The notes: generated by a model from the sequence alone, not told the origin. Shown: positions 19,442 to 31,556, counted from the first letter of the stretch. The stretch: 64,000 bases of DNA from Streptococcus sanguinis SK49 (GCF_000212815.1 NZ_GL890985.1:891198-955197); one strand, 5' to 3'. Numbers and translations are program-made.

Positions 19442-20149
19442 CTAATAAAAGCGAAACTGGCTGCGGAAGAGATTATCAATGGATTGATTATACTGTTGAC
19501 GAAGCTGATTAGTATTTTCATGCAGAAGAATCTGACCTTGGTTAATCAGGATTACTTCATCCAAGATTGGCTCGATATCTGCAATCAAGTGGGTGGAAAT
19601 GATGACAGAAGACTGAGGTGTGCGGTTTTGAATGATGGTCTGCAGGATATAGTCGCGAGCAGCCGGATCAACACCACCGATAGGCTCGTCTAGGATATAC
19701 AGTTCCGCATGGCGGCTCATGACCAGAATGAGCTGCATTTTTTCCTTGTTTCCTTTTGAAAGGCTTCCGATGCGCGCTTGAGGATCGATATGAAGATCCT
19801 TTAGAAGCTGCATGGCTTTCGCGATGTCAAAATTATCATAAAAATCTTGGAAATATTTTACAGCTTCGATTACTTTGGAGCTGTCGCTCAGATAAGTCGT
19901 ATCTGGCAGATAGGAAACGATTCTTTTGGTATCAGGAGAAGGTTTGACGCCTTTGAGATAAATATGACCAGAGGTGGGCTGCAAGAGACCATTGATAAGC
20001 TTGATAATAGTTGTCTTGCCGCTGCCATTAGGACCTAGAAGTCCGATAATTCTGCCAGGTTGGATGTTTAAGCTCACATCATACAGGGCGGGTGCGTCGC
20101 CATAATTTTTATGGACATGGTCAAGATAGACCAGAGGATACTGATTCAT
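19442..20149 (-). CDS. ABC transporter ATP-binding protein (YtrB/BcrA-like)
   Basis: A 235-aa ATPase with Walker A GPNGSGKTT (about residue 38), signature SLSKGNKEKMQL, Walker B LYILDEPIGGVD and a switch His in STH. The start chosen is the ATG at 20149, with AAGGAG at the right distance; an upstream in-frame ATG (20173) lacks one. Many relatives are preceded by a GntR-type regulator; none is present here, since the next gene is the divergent dnaE. Substrate unknown. Confidence 0.85.
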   Translation of the reverse strand: MNQYPLVYLDHVHKNYGDAPALYDVSLNIQPGRIIGLLGPNGSGKTTIIKLINGLLQPTSGHIYLKGVKPSPDTKRIVSYLPDTTYLSDSSKVIEAVKYFQDFYDNFDIAKAMQLLKDLHIDPQARIGSLSKGNKEKMQLILVMSRHAELYILDEPIGGVDPAARDYILQTIIQNRTPQSSVIISTHLIADIEPILDEVILINQGQILLHENTNQLRQQYNQSIDNLFRSQFRFY

Positions 20150-20284
20150 ACATGTCTCCTTTATTTTCTTCAATTTACAATTATTATACCTTTTCCTTAG
20201 GAAAATGGCAAAGAAAGCCGGAAGGGGTGAATGGAATCTTTATGTTCAGTCAAACTCCTATTTCCCTCATTCAGTGAATTGCGG

Positions 20285-20290
20285 TATAAT
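20285..20290 (+). promoter_or_regulatory. Probable -10 box for dnaE
   Basis: A perfect TATAAT 40 bases upstream of the GTG start. No clear -35 hexamer is visible at 17-nt spacing, so strength is uncertain. Confidence 0.55.
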
Positions 20291-20329
20291 AGTTATAAGA
20301 AGAAGCAAAGCGTGTTCAAGGAGAATAAT

Positions 20330-23300
20330 GTGGTAATACAACTTGATACCAAGACTGTTTACAGTTTTATGGATAGCTTGGTCCCGATAAAGAAATATGT
20401 GCAAAAAGCCAAGGACTTAGGATACAGTCATCTAGGCATGATGGATGTGGACAATCTCTATGGTGCCTATCATTTCTTAGAGGAAGCCGAATCTGCGGGA
20501 CTGCAGCCGCTTTTAGGCTTGGATCTGAGTCTGATCAAGGATGAGCAGGAGCTTCATCTCCGTCTGTTGGCCTTAGACAGTCAAGGCTATCGCAATCTGA
20601 TGAAAGTCTCAACTCTCAAGATGATGGGACAAAAGAACTGGGAGGATGTTCAGCATCTATTTAAGGGATTAGCTTTGATTGTTCCTGCTTTTGACGGAGT
20701 AGCAGATTTAGATTTGGGGTTGGATTTTTATGTTGGTGTCTTTCCAGCAACGCCCAAGCAGGAGTTCGGTCGGCCAACCCTGCCCCTGCATACTGTCCGA
20801 TATTTTGACACGGGGGATTTGGAAACCTTGCAGATGCTCCGGGCTATTCGAGAAAATGCCAGCCTGCGGGAGATTGGCAGCCTTCCCAATCATGAGTTTT
20901 TGCTGGCACCAGATGCTCTGGCAGGAGCTTTTAAGGAAACTTTCCCAGAGAGTCTGGCTAATCTTGAGAAGCTAGTCCGTCATGTTCACTATGATATCAA
21001 TAGGGAGCTGAAACTGCCCCGCTTTAATCGGGAGCGGCCAGCTGTGGAAGAACTAAGGGAGCGGTCTGAAGCTGGCTTAAAAAAACGCGGTTTAACACGC
21101 AAACTTTATCAGGAACGGCTGGATCAGGAGCTGGCTGTCATTCATCAGATGGGCTTTGATGATTATTTTCTCATTGTCTGGGATTTGCTGCGCTTTGGTC
21201 GCAGTCAGGGCTACTATATGGGCATGGGTCGAGGCTCTGCTGTTGGCAGTCTGGTGGCCTATGCTTTGGAGATTACTGGGATTGACCCAGTCAAGAATAA
21301 CCTGCTTTTTGAGCGCTTTCTAAATCTAGAGCGCTATACCATGCCCGATATTGATATCGATATTCCTGATGTTTACCGGCCGGAGTTTATCCGCTATGTT
21401 CGGGACCGCTATGGCAGTATGCATGCGGCTCAGATTGTGACCTACTCAACCTTCGGAGCCAAGCAGGCCATTCGCGATGTCTTCAAGCGCTTCGGTCTGC
21501 CAGAGTATGAGCTAACCAATATCACTAAGAAAATCCGCTTTGGCGATAGTCTGACCTCTGCTTATGAGAAAAATATGGCCTTTCGTCAGATTATCAACAG
21601 CAAGCTAGAATATCAAAAGGCCTTTGATATTGCTAAAAAAATTGAAGGTCATCCCCGTCAGACTTCTATCCATGCAGCTGGAGTTGTGATGAGCGATAAT
21701 GACCTGACTGACCAGATACCGCTCAAATACGGCGAGGACATGTATATCACCCAATATGATGCCCACGGTGTGGAGAGCAACGGTCTGCTCAAGATGGACT
21801 TTCTGGGCTTGCGCAATCTGACCTTTGTCCAGCGGATGAAAGAAGCAACCCTGAAAAAATATGAGGTAGATATTAAGATTGCAGAGATTGACTTGGCGGA
21901 TGCAGACACTCTGAAACTCTTTGCGGCTGGTCAGACCAAGGGGATTTTCCAGTTTGAGCAGCCGGGGGCTATCAGCCTGCTCAAGCGGATTCAGCCGGTT
22001 TGCTTTGAGGAAGTAGTGGCCACAACCTCTCTCAACCGTCCTGGAGCCAGCGATTATATTGACAATTTTGTCAAGAGAAAGCATGGACTGGAGCAGGTGG
22101 CGCTGATTGATGATAGTTTGGCTGATATTCTAGCTCCGACTTACGGTATCATGCTCTACCAAGAGCAAGTCATGCAGGTTGCCCAGCGCTTTGGTGGCTT
22201 TAGTCTGGGGAAAGCCGATATTTTACGAAGGGCCATGGGCAAGAAAAGTGCTGCTGAAATGCACCGCATGCAGGAGGACTTTGTCGCAGGTGCTCTCAAA
22301 CTTGGTCACTCGGAATCCAAAGCCAAGGAAGTCTTTGCTATTATGGAGAAGTTTGCTGGTTATGGCTTTAACCGCAGCCACGCCTATGCCTACTCAGCTC
22401 TGGCCTTTCAGCTGGCTTATTTCAAGGCTCACTATCCAGATGTTTTCTTTGATGTCATGCTCAATTACTCTAGCAGTGACTATATCACTGATGCCCTGAG
22501 TTTTGACTTTGAAACAGCGCCCCTCAGTATCAATAATATTCCCTACCATGATAAGTTTCAGGATAAGAAGATATTTTTAGGCATGAAAAATATCAAAGGC
22601 CTGCCTAGGGATTTGGCTTACTGGATTATCGAAGAGCGACAAAATGCTGCCTTTACTGGGGTGGAAGACTTTATTCTGCGCCTGCCTCAGAATTACCATA
22701 AGATTCCGCTGCTGACTCCTCTGATTCAGCTGGGGCTCTTTGACAGTTTTGAGAAAAATCGCCAAAAAATTCTAGCCAATCTGCCTAATTTATTTGTATT
22801 TGCGGATGAGCTGGGCAGCCTCTTTGCCGATACGACTTATTCTTGGACAGAGGCTCAGGATTTCAGCGATGCTGAAAAGTTTGAGCTGGAACAGAGCATT
22901 ATCGGTGTGGGGCTTAGCGATCACCCCTTGGTTAAACTGGCCAAAGAAGCGGACCAGCCCTTTAGCTGGATTAGTGATTTGACGGAAAATAGCAGAGCTA
23001 GGATTTTAGCTCAAGTCCAGACTGTCAAGACTATTCGGACTAAAAAGGGCGAGAACATGGCCTTCTTGCAGGTTTCAGATACGAAGAAAAAACTGGATGT
23101 TACCCTCTTTCCTGATACTTATAGACAGCTGGGTGAACGTATTAAGGAGAAGGGCATTTACTACTTGACTGGCAAGATGCAGGAGCGGGATGGACGCTTA
23201 CAGCTGGTCTTGTCAGATATAGAAGAAGCCACTACAGAACGCTTCTGGATAAAACTTGCTGGACATGAATATGATCGGGAAATATCTCAGATTTTGCAGA

Positions 23301-23440
23301 AATACCCCGGTAATATTCCGGTTGTCCTGCGCTATGAAGATGAGAAGCACACCATGTCTGCACCGCATTTTCGAGTGGAGAAATCGGAGCAGCTGCAAGA
23401 GGAATTGAAGAATTATACTATGAAAACGATTTTTCGTTAA
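20330..23440 (+). CDS. dnaE: DNA polymerase III subunit alpha, DnaE type
   Basis: A 1036-aa replicative polymerase. It has an N-terminal PHP domain (about 1-270), a polymerase core with active-site aspartates in PDIDIDIPD (about 340), and a C-terminal OB-fold (about 890-970). In Firmicutes, DnaE extends primers, mainly on the lagging strand, before handing over to PolC. The start is GTG at 20330 with AAGGAG (20318-20323), which gives the family N-terminus ending in QLDTKTVYSFM. The upstream in-frame ATG at 20231 lies before the -10 box and would not be transcribed from it. Confidence 0.93.
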   Translation: MVIQLDTKTVYSFMDSLVPIKKYVQKAKDLGYSHLGMMDVDNLYGAYHFLEEAESAGLQPLLGLDLSLIKDEQELHLRLLALDSQGYRNLMKVSTLKMMGQKNWEDVQHLFKGLALIVPAFDGVADLDLGLDFYVGVFPATPKQEFGRPTLPLHTVRYFDTGDLETLQMLRAIRENASLREIGSLPNHEFLLAPDALAGAFKETFPESLANLEKLVRHVHYDINRELKLPRFNRERPAVEELRERSEAGLKKRGLTRKLYQERLDQELAVIHQMGFDDYFLIVWDLLRFGRSQGYYMGMGRGSAVGSLVAYALEITGIDPVKNNLLFERFLNLERYTMPDIDIDIPDVYRPEFIRYVRDRYGSMHAAQIVTYSTFGAKQAIRDVFKRFGLPEYELTNITKKIRFGDSLTSAYEKNMAFRQIINSKLEYQKAFDIAKKIEGHPRQTSIHAAGVVMSDNDLTDQIPLKYGEDMYITQYDAHGVESNGLLKMDFLGLRNLTFVQRMKEATLKKYEVDIKIAEIDLADADTLKLFAAGQTKGIFQFEQPGAISLLKRIQPVCFEEVVATTSLNRPGASDYIDNFVKRKHGLEQVALIDDSLADILAPTYGIMLYQEQVMQVAQRFGGFSLGKADILRRAMGKKSAAEMHRMQEDFVAGALKLGHSESKAKEVFAIMEKFAGYGFNRSHAYAYSALAFQLAYFKAHYPDVFFDVMLNYSSSDYITDALSFDFETAPLSINNIPYHDKFQDKKIFLGMKNIKGLPRDLAYWIIEERQNAAFTGVEDFILRLPQNYHKIPLLTPLIQLGLFDSFEKNRQKILANLPNLFVFADELGSLFADTTYSWTEAQDFSDAEKFELEQSIIGVGLSDHPLVKLAKEADQPFSWISDLTENSRARILAQVQTVKTIRTKKGENMAFLQVSDTKKKLDVTLFPDTYRQLGERIKEKGIYYLTGKMQERDGRLQLVLSDIEEATTERFWIKLAGHEYDREISQILQKYPGNIPVVLRYEDEKHTMSAPHFRVEKSEQLQEELKNYTMKTIFR
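23421..23434 (+). promoter_or_regulatory. Possible CcpA cre site upstream of pfkA
   Basis: TGAAAACGATTTTT at the 3' end of dnaE matches the cre consensus TGWAANCGNTWNCA at 12 of 14 positions, with only the last CA missing. Its centre is about 65 bases upstream of the likely pfkA start site, a position compatible with activation as known for glycolytic genes in Lactococcus. The same bases also encode the dnaE C-terminus. Confidence 0.4.
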
Positions 23441-23476
23441 AAAATATGGAAAATAAGAGAATTTTCATGATGATTG

Positions 23477-23485
23477 TGGTATAAT
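23477..23485 (+). promoter_or_regulatory. Extended -10 promoter of pfkA
   Basis: TGGTATAAT, a perfect extended -10 element, lies 40 bases upstream of the pfkA ATG. No good -35 box is seen, which fits an activator-assisted promoter. Confidence 0.75.
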
Positions 23486-23500
23486 CTATAAGAATGTTAA

Positions 23501-24535
<1,035 letters not shown>

Positions 24536-24591
24536 TTATTATTTGTTATTCAGGCCAAGAGGCCAAATAGAAGAAGGAGTTTCATACAATC

Positions 24592-26097
24592 ATGAATAAA
24601 CGTGTAAAAATCGTTGCAACATTAGGTCCTGCGGTAGAAATCCGCGGTGGTAAAAAATTCGGTGATGACGGATATTGGGGAGAAAAGCTGGATGTTGAAG
24701 CATCAGCTCAAAACATAGCTAAGCTGATTGAAGCTGGCGCAAATACATTCCGTTTTAACTTCTCACACGGTGACCATGCTGAGCAAGGAGAGCGCATGGC
24801 AACTGTTAAGCGTGCAGAAGAAATTGCCGGCCAAAAAGTTGGTTTCCTACTTGATACAAAAGGACCAGAAATTCGTACAGAATTGTTTGAAGGCGATGCA
24901 AAAGAGTACTCTTACAAAACTGGTGAAAAAATCCGTGTTGCTACTAAGCAAGGTATCAAATCAACTCGTGATGTGATTGCTTTGAACGTTGCCGGTGCCC
25001 TTGACATCTACGACGATGTTGAAGTTGGTCACCAAGTTTTGGTTGACGATGGTAAACTTGGTCTTCGTGTTTTCTCAAAAGACGATGCAACTCGTGAATT
25101 TGAAGTAGTCGTTGAAAATGACGGTATCATTGCTAAGCAGAAAGGTGTGAACATCCCTAACACTAAGATTCCTTTCCCAGCACTTGCTGAGCGCGATAAT
25201 GATGATATCCGTTTCGGTTTGGAACAAGGTATCAACTTCATTGCGATTTCATTCGTACGTACTGCAAAAGACGTCGACGAAGTTCGTGCAATCTGTGAAG
25301 AAACTGGTAATGGACACGTTCAATTGTTCGCGAAAATCGAAAACCAACAAGGTATCGATAACTTGGACGAAATCATTGAAGCTGCTGACGGTATCATGAT
25401 TGCCCGTGGTGACATGGGTATCGAAGTACCATTCGAAATGGTTCCAGTTTACCAAAAAATGATCATCACTAAGGTAAATGCAGCTGGTAAAGTGGTTATC
25501 ACAGCAACTAACATGCTTGAAACCATGACAGAAAAACCACGTGCAACTCGTTCAGAAGTATCAGACGTATTTAACGCTGTTATCGATGGAACTGACGCAA
25601 CTATGCTTTCAGGTGAGTCTGCAAACGGTAAATACCCACTTGAGTCAGTAACAACAATGGCGACTATCGATAAGAACGCTCAAACCCTTCTTAACGAATA
25701 TGGCCGTTTGACAACTGACAACTTTGAGCGTAACTCTAAGACTGAAGTTATGGCTTCAGCAGTTAAAGATGCTACAAACTCAATGGATATCAAGTTGGTA
25801 GTTACTCTTACTAAGACTGGACACACAGCTCGCTTGATTTCTAAATACCGTCCAAACGCTGATATCTTGGCTATCACTTTTGACGAATTGACTCAACGCG
25901 GTCTTATGCTGAACTGGGGTGTTATTCCAGTGACTACTGAAACTCCATCTAATACAGACGATATGTTTGAAATCGCTGAAAAGATTGCAGTTGAGCAAGG
26001 CTTGGTTGAATCTGGTGATGATATCGTTATCGTTGCTGGTGTGCCGCTTGGTGAAGCAGTTCGTACCAACACAATGCGTATCCGTACAGTACGTTAA
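24592..26097 (+). CDS. pyk: Pyruvate kinase
   Basis: A 501-aa enzyme making pyruvate and ATP from phosphoenolpyruvate and ADP. It shows the substrate-binding NFSHGDH segment near 56-62, the IARGDMGIEVP motif near 265, and a C-terminal allosteric domain ending in TNTMRIRTVR. Codon bias is strong, as for pfkA. AGAAGGAG precedes the ATG. A terminator follows at 26115. Confidence 0.97.
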   Translation: MNKRVKIVATLGPAVEIRGGKKFGDDGYWGEKLDVEASAQNIAKLIEAGANTFRFNFSHGDHAEQGERMATVKRAEEIAGQKVGFLLDTKGPEIRTELFEGDAKEYSYKTGEKIRVATKQGIKSTRDVIALNVAGALDIYDDVEVGHQVLVDDGKLGLRVFSKDDATREFEVVVENDGIIAKQKGVNIPNTKIPFPALAERDNDDIRFGLEQGINFIAISFVRTAKDVDEVRAICEETGNGHVQLFAKIENQQGIDNLDEIIEAADGIMIARGDMGIEVPFEMVPVYQKMIITKVNAAGKVVITATNMLETMTEKPRATRSEVSDVFNAVIDGTDATMLSGESANGKYPLESVTTMATIDKNAQTLLNEYGRLTTDNFERNSKTEVMASAVKDATNSMDIKLVVTLTKTGHTARLISKYRPNADILAITFDELTQRGLMLNWGVIPVTTETPSNTDDMFEIAEKIAVEQGLVESGDDIVIVAGVPLGEAVRTNTMRIRTVR

Positions 26098-26114
26098 TCT
26101 AAGATAATAAGAAG

Positions 26115-26145
26115 AACCGTTGATTGAAAAATCATCGGTTTTTTC
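26115..26145 (+). terminator. Terminator after pyk
   Basis: An 11-bp stem with one mismatch (26115-26125 with 26130-26140) and a T-run closes the pfkA-pyk unit. Confidence 0.85.
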
Positions 26146-26225
26146 TCTTGTCGAAGTGACGACCATTATCTTGTGTGGGAAGAAGGACACATCAGCGTTT
26201 TGATTTTTGAAATAAGATTGTCCCT

Positions 26226-26254
26226 TTGTCTATTTTATCTAAAAATGATATAAT
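26226..26254 (+). promoter_or_regulatory. Promoter of the signal peptidase-like gene
   Basis: TTGTCT, a 17-nt spacer and TATAAT preceded by TGA (extended -10) lie 25 bases upstream of the ATG at 26280. Confidence 0.75.
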
Positions 26255-26279
26255 GGTATAAAAGAGATGGGAGAGACTA

Positions 26280-26837
26280 ATGTTAAAGAGAGATTTATTA
26301 AGAAATATTATTATTTTTTCAGTACTGGCAGCTATCATTATAGGGCTGAGAGTTTTTATTTATACGCCTTATCGGGTGACTGAGCAAGACAGCAATGCTT
26401 ACTTGGCAAAGAATGACTTGGTCTTGGCGACGAGAAAGCAAGACATCAAGCGTGGAGACTTTGTTCTCTATGAAGTGGACGGCAAAGACTATGTCGGCCG
26501 GGTCATTGCCCTGGAAAAGGATCAAGTAACCTATATGGATGATCTTCTTTACCTGAACGGTCAGGTCATGTCGGAAGAATACATTGAGAAAATGCGCGAG
26601 AAATATCTAGCTTCAGCAGGAAGTTCGGGTTACTATACTCATGATTTCTCTGTTATGGATTTGAAGGGCTCAAAGTCTGATAAAATTACTAAAGATTCTT
26701 ATTTGATTCTTAATGATCGACGGGAAAATACGAAGGACAGCCGAGAATTTGGGCTCATCAAAGCCAGTCAAATCAAGGGAGTGGTGGAGTTCCGACTCTC
26801 ACCGCTTAATGAATTTGGTTTTATTAAGAATAAGTAA
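26280..26837 (+). CDS. Signal peptidase I-like protein lacking the catalytic Ser/Lys pair
   Basis: A 185-aa protein of the type I signal peptidase (LepB/S26) family: one N-terminal membrane anchor (about residues 9-28) followed by an extracellular domain. Aligned by eye to active streptococcal LepB, the Ser of the S-M-x-P-T box falls on Asp37 (YRVTEQDSNAYL), and the Lys of the KRVIG box falls on Gly73 (DYVGRVIA). The later NDRRENTKDSREFG segment is still recognisable as the conserved GDD/N-R-x-x-S-x-DSR box. It may therefore be a non-proteolytic paralogue, like the pilus-assembly protein SipA of S. pyogenes, which also has Asp and Gly at these places. Ser38, one residue later, is an alternative nucleophile if the alignment shifts. 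No pilus genes are in the window. Confidence 0.8.
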   Translation: MLKRDLLRNIIIFSVLAAIIIGLRVFIYTPYRVTEQDSNAYLAKNDLVLATRKQDIKRGDFVLYEVDGKDYVGRVIALEKDQVTYMDDLLYLNGQVMSEEYIEKMREKYLASAGSSGYYTHDFSVMDLKGSKSDKITKDSYLILNDRRENTKDSREFGLIKASQIKGVVEFRLSPLNEFGFIKNK

Positions 26838-26852
26838 ATTAAAGTCTATTTT

Positions 26853-26884
26853 AAACCAAGGCAGGGCAAGCCTTGGTTTTTTCT
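26853..26884 (+). terminator. Terminator after the signal peptidase-like gene
   Basis: A perfect 10-bp stem (26853-26862 with 26870-26879), a 7-nt loop and a T-run. Confidence 0.9.
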
Positions 26885-26936
26885 TTGAAAATCAACTTTA
26901 AAGTTACAAGTAAACATAAAGATACTTGTCCTGATG

Positions 26937-26945
26937 TGGTATACT
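26937..26945 (+). promoter_or_regulatory. Extended -10 promoter of the small lipoprotein gene
   Basis: TGGTATACT lies 32 bases upstream of the TTG start; no -35 box is evident. Confidence 0.6.
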
Positions 26946-26976
26946 AATATCAAAAGACTGTTAAAGGAGACTGCTC

Positions 26977-27384
26977 TTGAAGTCAAGAAAGAAAAAATTA
27001 TTATTTTTGGCTATACTTGCACTGATTTTTCTGACTGCATGTAGCAGCATAGTAAATAGAGATGGTGAAAAAATATGGATGTCAGAAACTGAAATGTCGG
27101 AGCTTCATAAGAAAGAGCAAAAGCTTGCACTTTATATCATTAATCATTATGAAGATGTTCAAAAAATTGAATTTACAAAGATTTCAAGAAAGCCTTTTGG
27201 ACAGGCAAGATATGCTGCTTTACTTGTTAATGATAAGATAAAGATTTATACCGACCTAGATGATAGCTATGACAACTATTATTTGTCTGACAATCCTGAA
27301 AAAGACGGCCTGAAAGCTAAAGAGAAACCAACAAATTTGCAAAGTCTAGATAATATTACTGTTATTTATTATACAGGGAAATGA
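26977..27384 (+). CDS. Small predicted lipoprotein, function unknown
   Basis: A 135-aa protein starting at TTG with AAAGGAG 7 bases upstream. The N-terminus is a lipoprotein signal: RKKK, a hydrophobic run, then LTAC with Cys22 as the lipid-attachment site, followed by SS. The mature part is about 114 polar residues with no domain I recognise. It has its own promoter and terminator, so it is a monocistronic gene. The base composition is more AT-rich than the flanking housekeeping genes. Confidence 0.75.
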   Translation: MKSRKKKLLFLAILALIFLTACSSIVNRDGEKIWMSETEMSELHKKEQKLALYIINHYEDVQKIEFTKISRKPFGQARYAALLVNDKIKIYTDLDDSYDNYYLSDNPEKDGLKAKEKPTNLQSLDNITVIYYTGK

Positions 27385-27403
27385 AGGATGTGTTGCAATG
27401 AAA

Positions 27404-27437
27404 AAGCCAGACTGACTTAATCATCAGACTGGTTTTT
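27404..27437. terminator. Probable bidirectional terminator
   Basis: Inverted repeat CCAGACTGA / TCAGACTGG with one central mismatch, flanked by A-run and T-run, between the lipoprotein gene and the convergent cation transporter. It overlaps the 3' codons of the latter. Confidence 0.65.
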
Positions 27438-28613
27438 TCGTGTCTCTTGGTGAAAGATGTTTTGCCATACTTCGTGGCGGCGCCAGAGGCTGGTATGGAT
27501 AACACCGTCCATTTCATAGCGGATGAGTTTGGTTTTCTGGCTGACAGAAAGCAGTTCAACGTTTTTGAGAGGAGTTTTTGAGGCTCTTTCTGCCTGAAAT
27601 TCAGCCTTGTTTAGCTGTCGGCCATCTTGGGAAATGTAGAGAAATTCGGCGGACAGAAGTGTATCCAGTTGGTTGCCTTGCTCCACGAGCTGTTCACGCA
27701 TGAGCAGGTTTGGGTAAAGATTGTCCAGCGTCTCATCCTCGGGAATGGGAGCAGGCTCAATATGAATGTCAATATCAAAGACTCCGAAGCGCTCCATAAG
27801 CATATCCTCAACTTGGTCCGCAATCTCATGGCTTTCAAAAACAGACAAATCCGGATTCATTTCCAAGATAATATCCAGATATATATTACTGCCATAGGTC
27901 CGGCCGCGCTGTGACTTGACTTGAGTGATTTTAGGAATTTCCAAGATAGCTTGCTTATAGTCCTGCAGCAGGCTTTCATCAAATCCGTCGGACAGGCTGA
28001 AGGAAGATTCCATAAAGATATCGTAGGCCGTCTTGAGAATGAAGAAGGTAATGATAATGGCTGCTAGCTTATCAACGATTGGAAAGTTAAAGGCGCTGGC
28101 AATGATAGCAACTGAAGTGCCGATAGAAGTGACAGCGTCTGATAGGTTATCCTTGGCTGCGGCATCCAGAGCCTTGGAGTGAGCTTTTTTAGCCAGTGTT
28201 TTATTGTAAAAATAAACACCTAACATAATGATTGCCGAGATGATTCCGACCACGGCACCAACTGGGTCAAGCTTGGTCTCTTGATTGGAAATAATTTTCT
28301 GAATGGTCTCTATCAAGACATCAAATCCAACGAAAAACATGATGAAAGATGTGATGAGACTGGCCAGATCTTCTATCTTCCAGTGGCCAAAGCGATGGTC
28401 ACGGTCGGCTGGTTTTCTAGCCATACGCAGGCCAATTAAAACGGCGATATTAGCCACGATATCAGAGACGTTGTTGAAGCCATCGGCCGTCAGACTGGAG
28501 GACTGGAGGGTCGAGCCTGCGATAATCTTGACCGCTGAGAGAATCAGATAGGTAGCGATGGACAGGATGGCTCCTCTCTCCGCTAGCTTCAGATTGTTAC
28601 TAGGATTTTTCAT
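27417..28613 (-). CDS. Cation diffusion facilitator family transporter
   Basis: A 398-aa CDF transporter that exchanges a divalent metal (Zn, Mn, Fe or similar) for protons. The family signature SSLTADGFNNVSDI (about residues 37-50) with the metal-binding Asp pair is present. So are DHRFGHWKIEDLASL (near 73) and the later KDNLSDA (near 143), followed by a cytoplasmic domain and a long C-terminal extension. The start chosen is the ATG at 28613 (MKNPSNNLKLAERG), which has a weak GAAAGG site. An in-frame ATG 20 codons upstream (28673) cannot be excluded. Metal specificity is not readable. Confidence 0.87.
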   Translation of the reverse strand: MKNPSNNLKLAERGAILSIATYLILSAVKIIAGSTLQSSSLTADGFNNVSDIVANIAVLIGLRMARKPADRDHRFGHWKIEDLASLITSFIMFFVGFDVLIETIQKIISNQETKLDPVGAVVGIISAIIMLGVYFYNKTLAKKAHSKALDAAAKDNLSDAVTSIGTSVAIIASAFNFPIVDKLAAIIITFFILKTAYDIFMESSFSLSDGFDESLLQDYKQAILEIPKITQVKSQRGRTYGSNIYLDIILEMNPDLSVFESHEIADQVEDMLMERFGVFDIDIHIEPAPIPEDETLDNLYPNLLMREQLVEQGNQLDTLLSAEFLYISQDGRQLNKAEFQAERASKTPLKNVELLSVSQKTKLIRYEMDGVIHTSLWRRHEVWQNIFHQETRKNQSDD

Positions 28614-28707
28614 GACAGCCTTTCTTTCTAGTGGGGCAGCAGAATGGAAAAGAGACTTGCGAAAAAATGTCATCTCTGGACAGGTACTCTAAGTCTCATA
28701 TGGGCAT

Positions 28708-28736
28708 ATTATAGCAAAAATAGGCCTGATTTTCAA
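28708..28736 (-). promoter_or_regulatory. Promoter of the cation transporter gene
   Basis: On the minus strand, TTGAAA, a 17-nt spacer and an extended TGCTATAAT form a near-consensus promoter about 95 bases upstream of the chosen start (35 upstream of the alternative). Confidence 0.8.
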
Positions 28737-28833
28737 TTTGAATCGGGCTTAGGGTGCCTTAAATGACTTTGCCGAAAATCTAATCTAAAATCAGAAATTC
28801 CTCTTCTTTCTGGTTTAGCTTCATCAGGATTTT

Positions 28834-28842
28834 TGTTATAAT
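28834..28842 (+). promoter_or_regulatory. Extended -10 promoter of pcrA
   Basis: TGTTATAAT lies 30 bases upstream of the pcrA ATG. The context TTTTTGTTATAATA is repeated upstream of two other operons in this window. Confidence 0.75.
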
Positions 28843-28872
28843 AGTAGCATTGACTTTGAAAGAGGAAGAAAA

Positions 28873-31157
<2,285 letters not shown>

Positions 31158-31161
<4 letters not shown>

Positions 31162-31556
31162 TGAGGCAGTCGATTGAAGCCTGGATCTATCATCCAGAGG
31201 AACGAGAAATCTTGCTCTTGAAAGTGGAAGCTGAGACAGTTTCCTTTTGGCAGCCCATTACTGGTGGGATTGAGAGCGGCGAGAGTCCAGAAGAAGCCTG
31301 CCTTCGTGAAATAAAAGAAGAGACCGGTTTGCTCTTAGCTTGTTCAAATCTGACGGCTCTTGGAGATTTCACAGTAAAGATTGATGAAAATCTGTCCATC
31401 CACAAAGATCTCTTTCTAGTTCTGACTGAACAGAAGGCAATCCAGATTTCTGATGAGCATGTGGGAGCTCAGTGGATAGCTTTAGACAAAGTTTCGTCGC
31501 AGTTGTACTGGCCTAGCAATCAGGCGACTTTTGAGATTATATCTGAGAAGCTATAA
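31158..31556 (+). CDS. NUDIX hydrolase
   Basis: A 132-aa protein with a complete Nudix box at residues 36-58 (G-x5-E-x7-REI-x-EE-x-G-L), which binds Mg and hydrolyses nucleoside diphosphate derivatives. It is translationally coupled to pcrA by a 4-nt overlap. Substrate is unknown; the size fits a MutT/Ap4A-type house-cleaning enzyme. Confidence 0.88.

Noticed and set aside
20231..20329. Longer dnaE start at ATG 20231
   Set aside because: It lies upstream of the probable -10 box and encodes a segment unlike DnaE N-termini.
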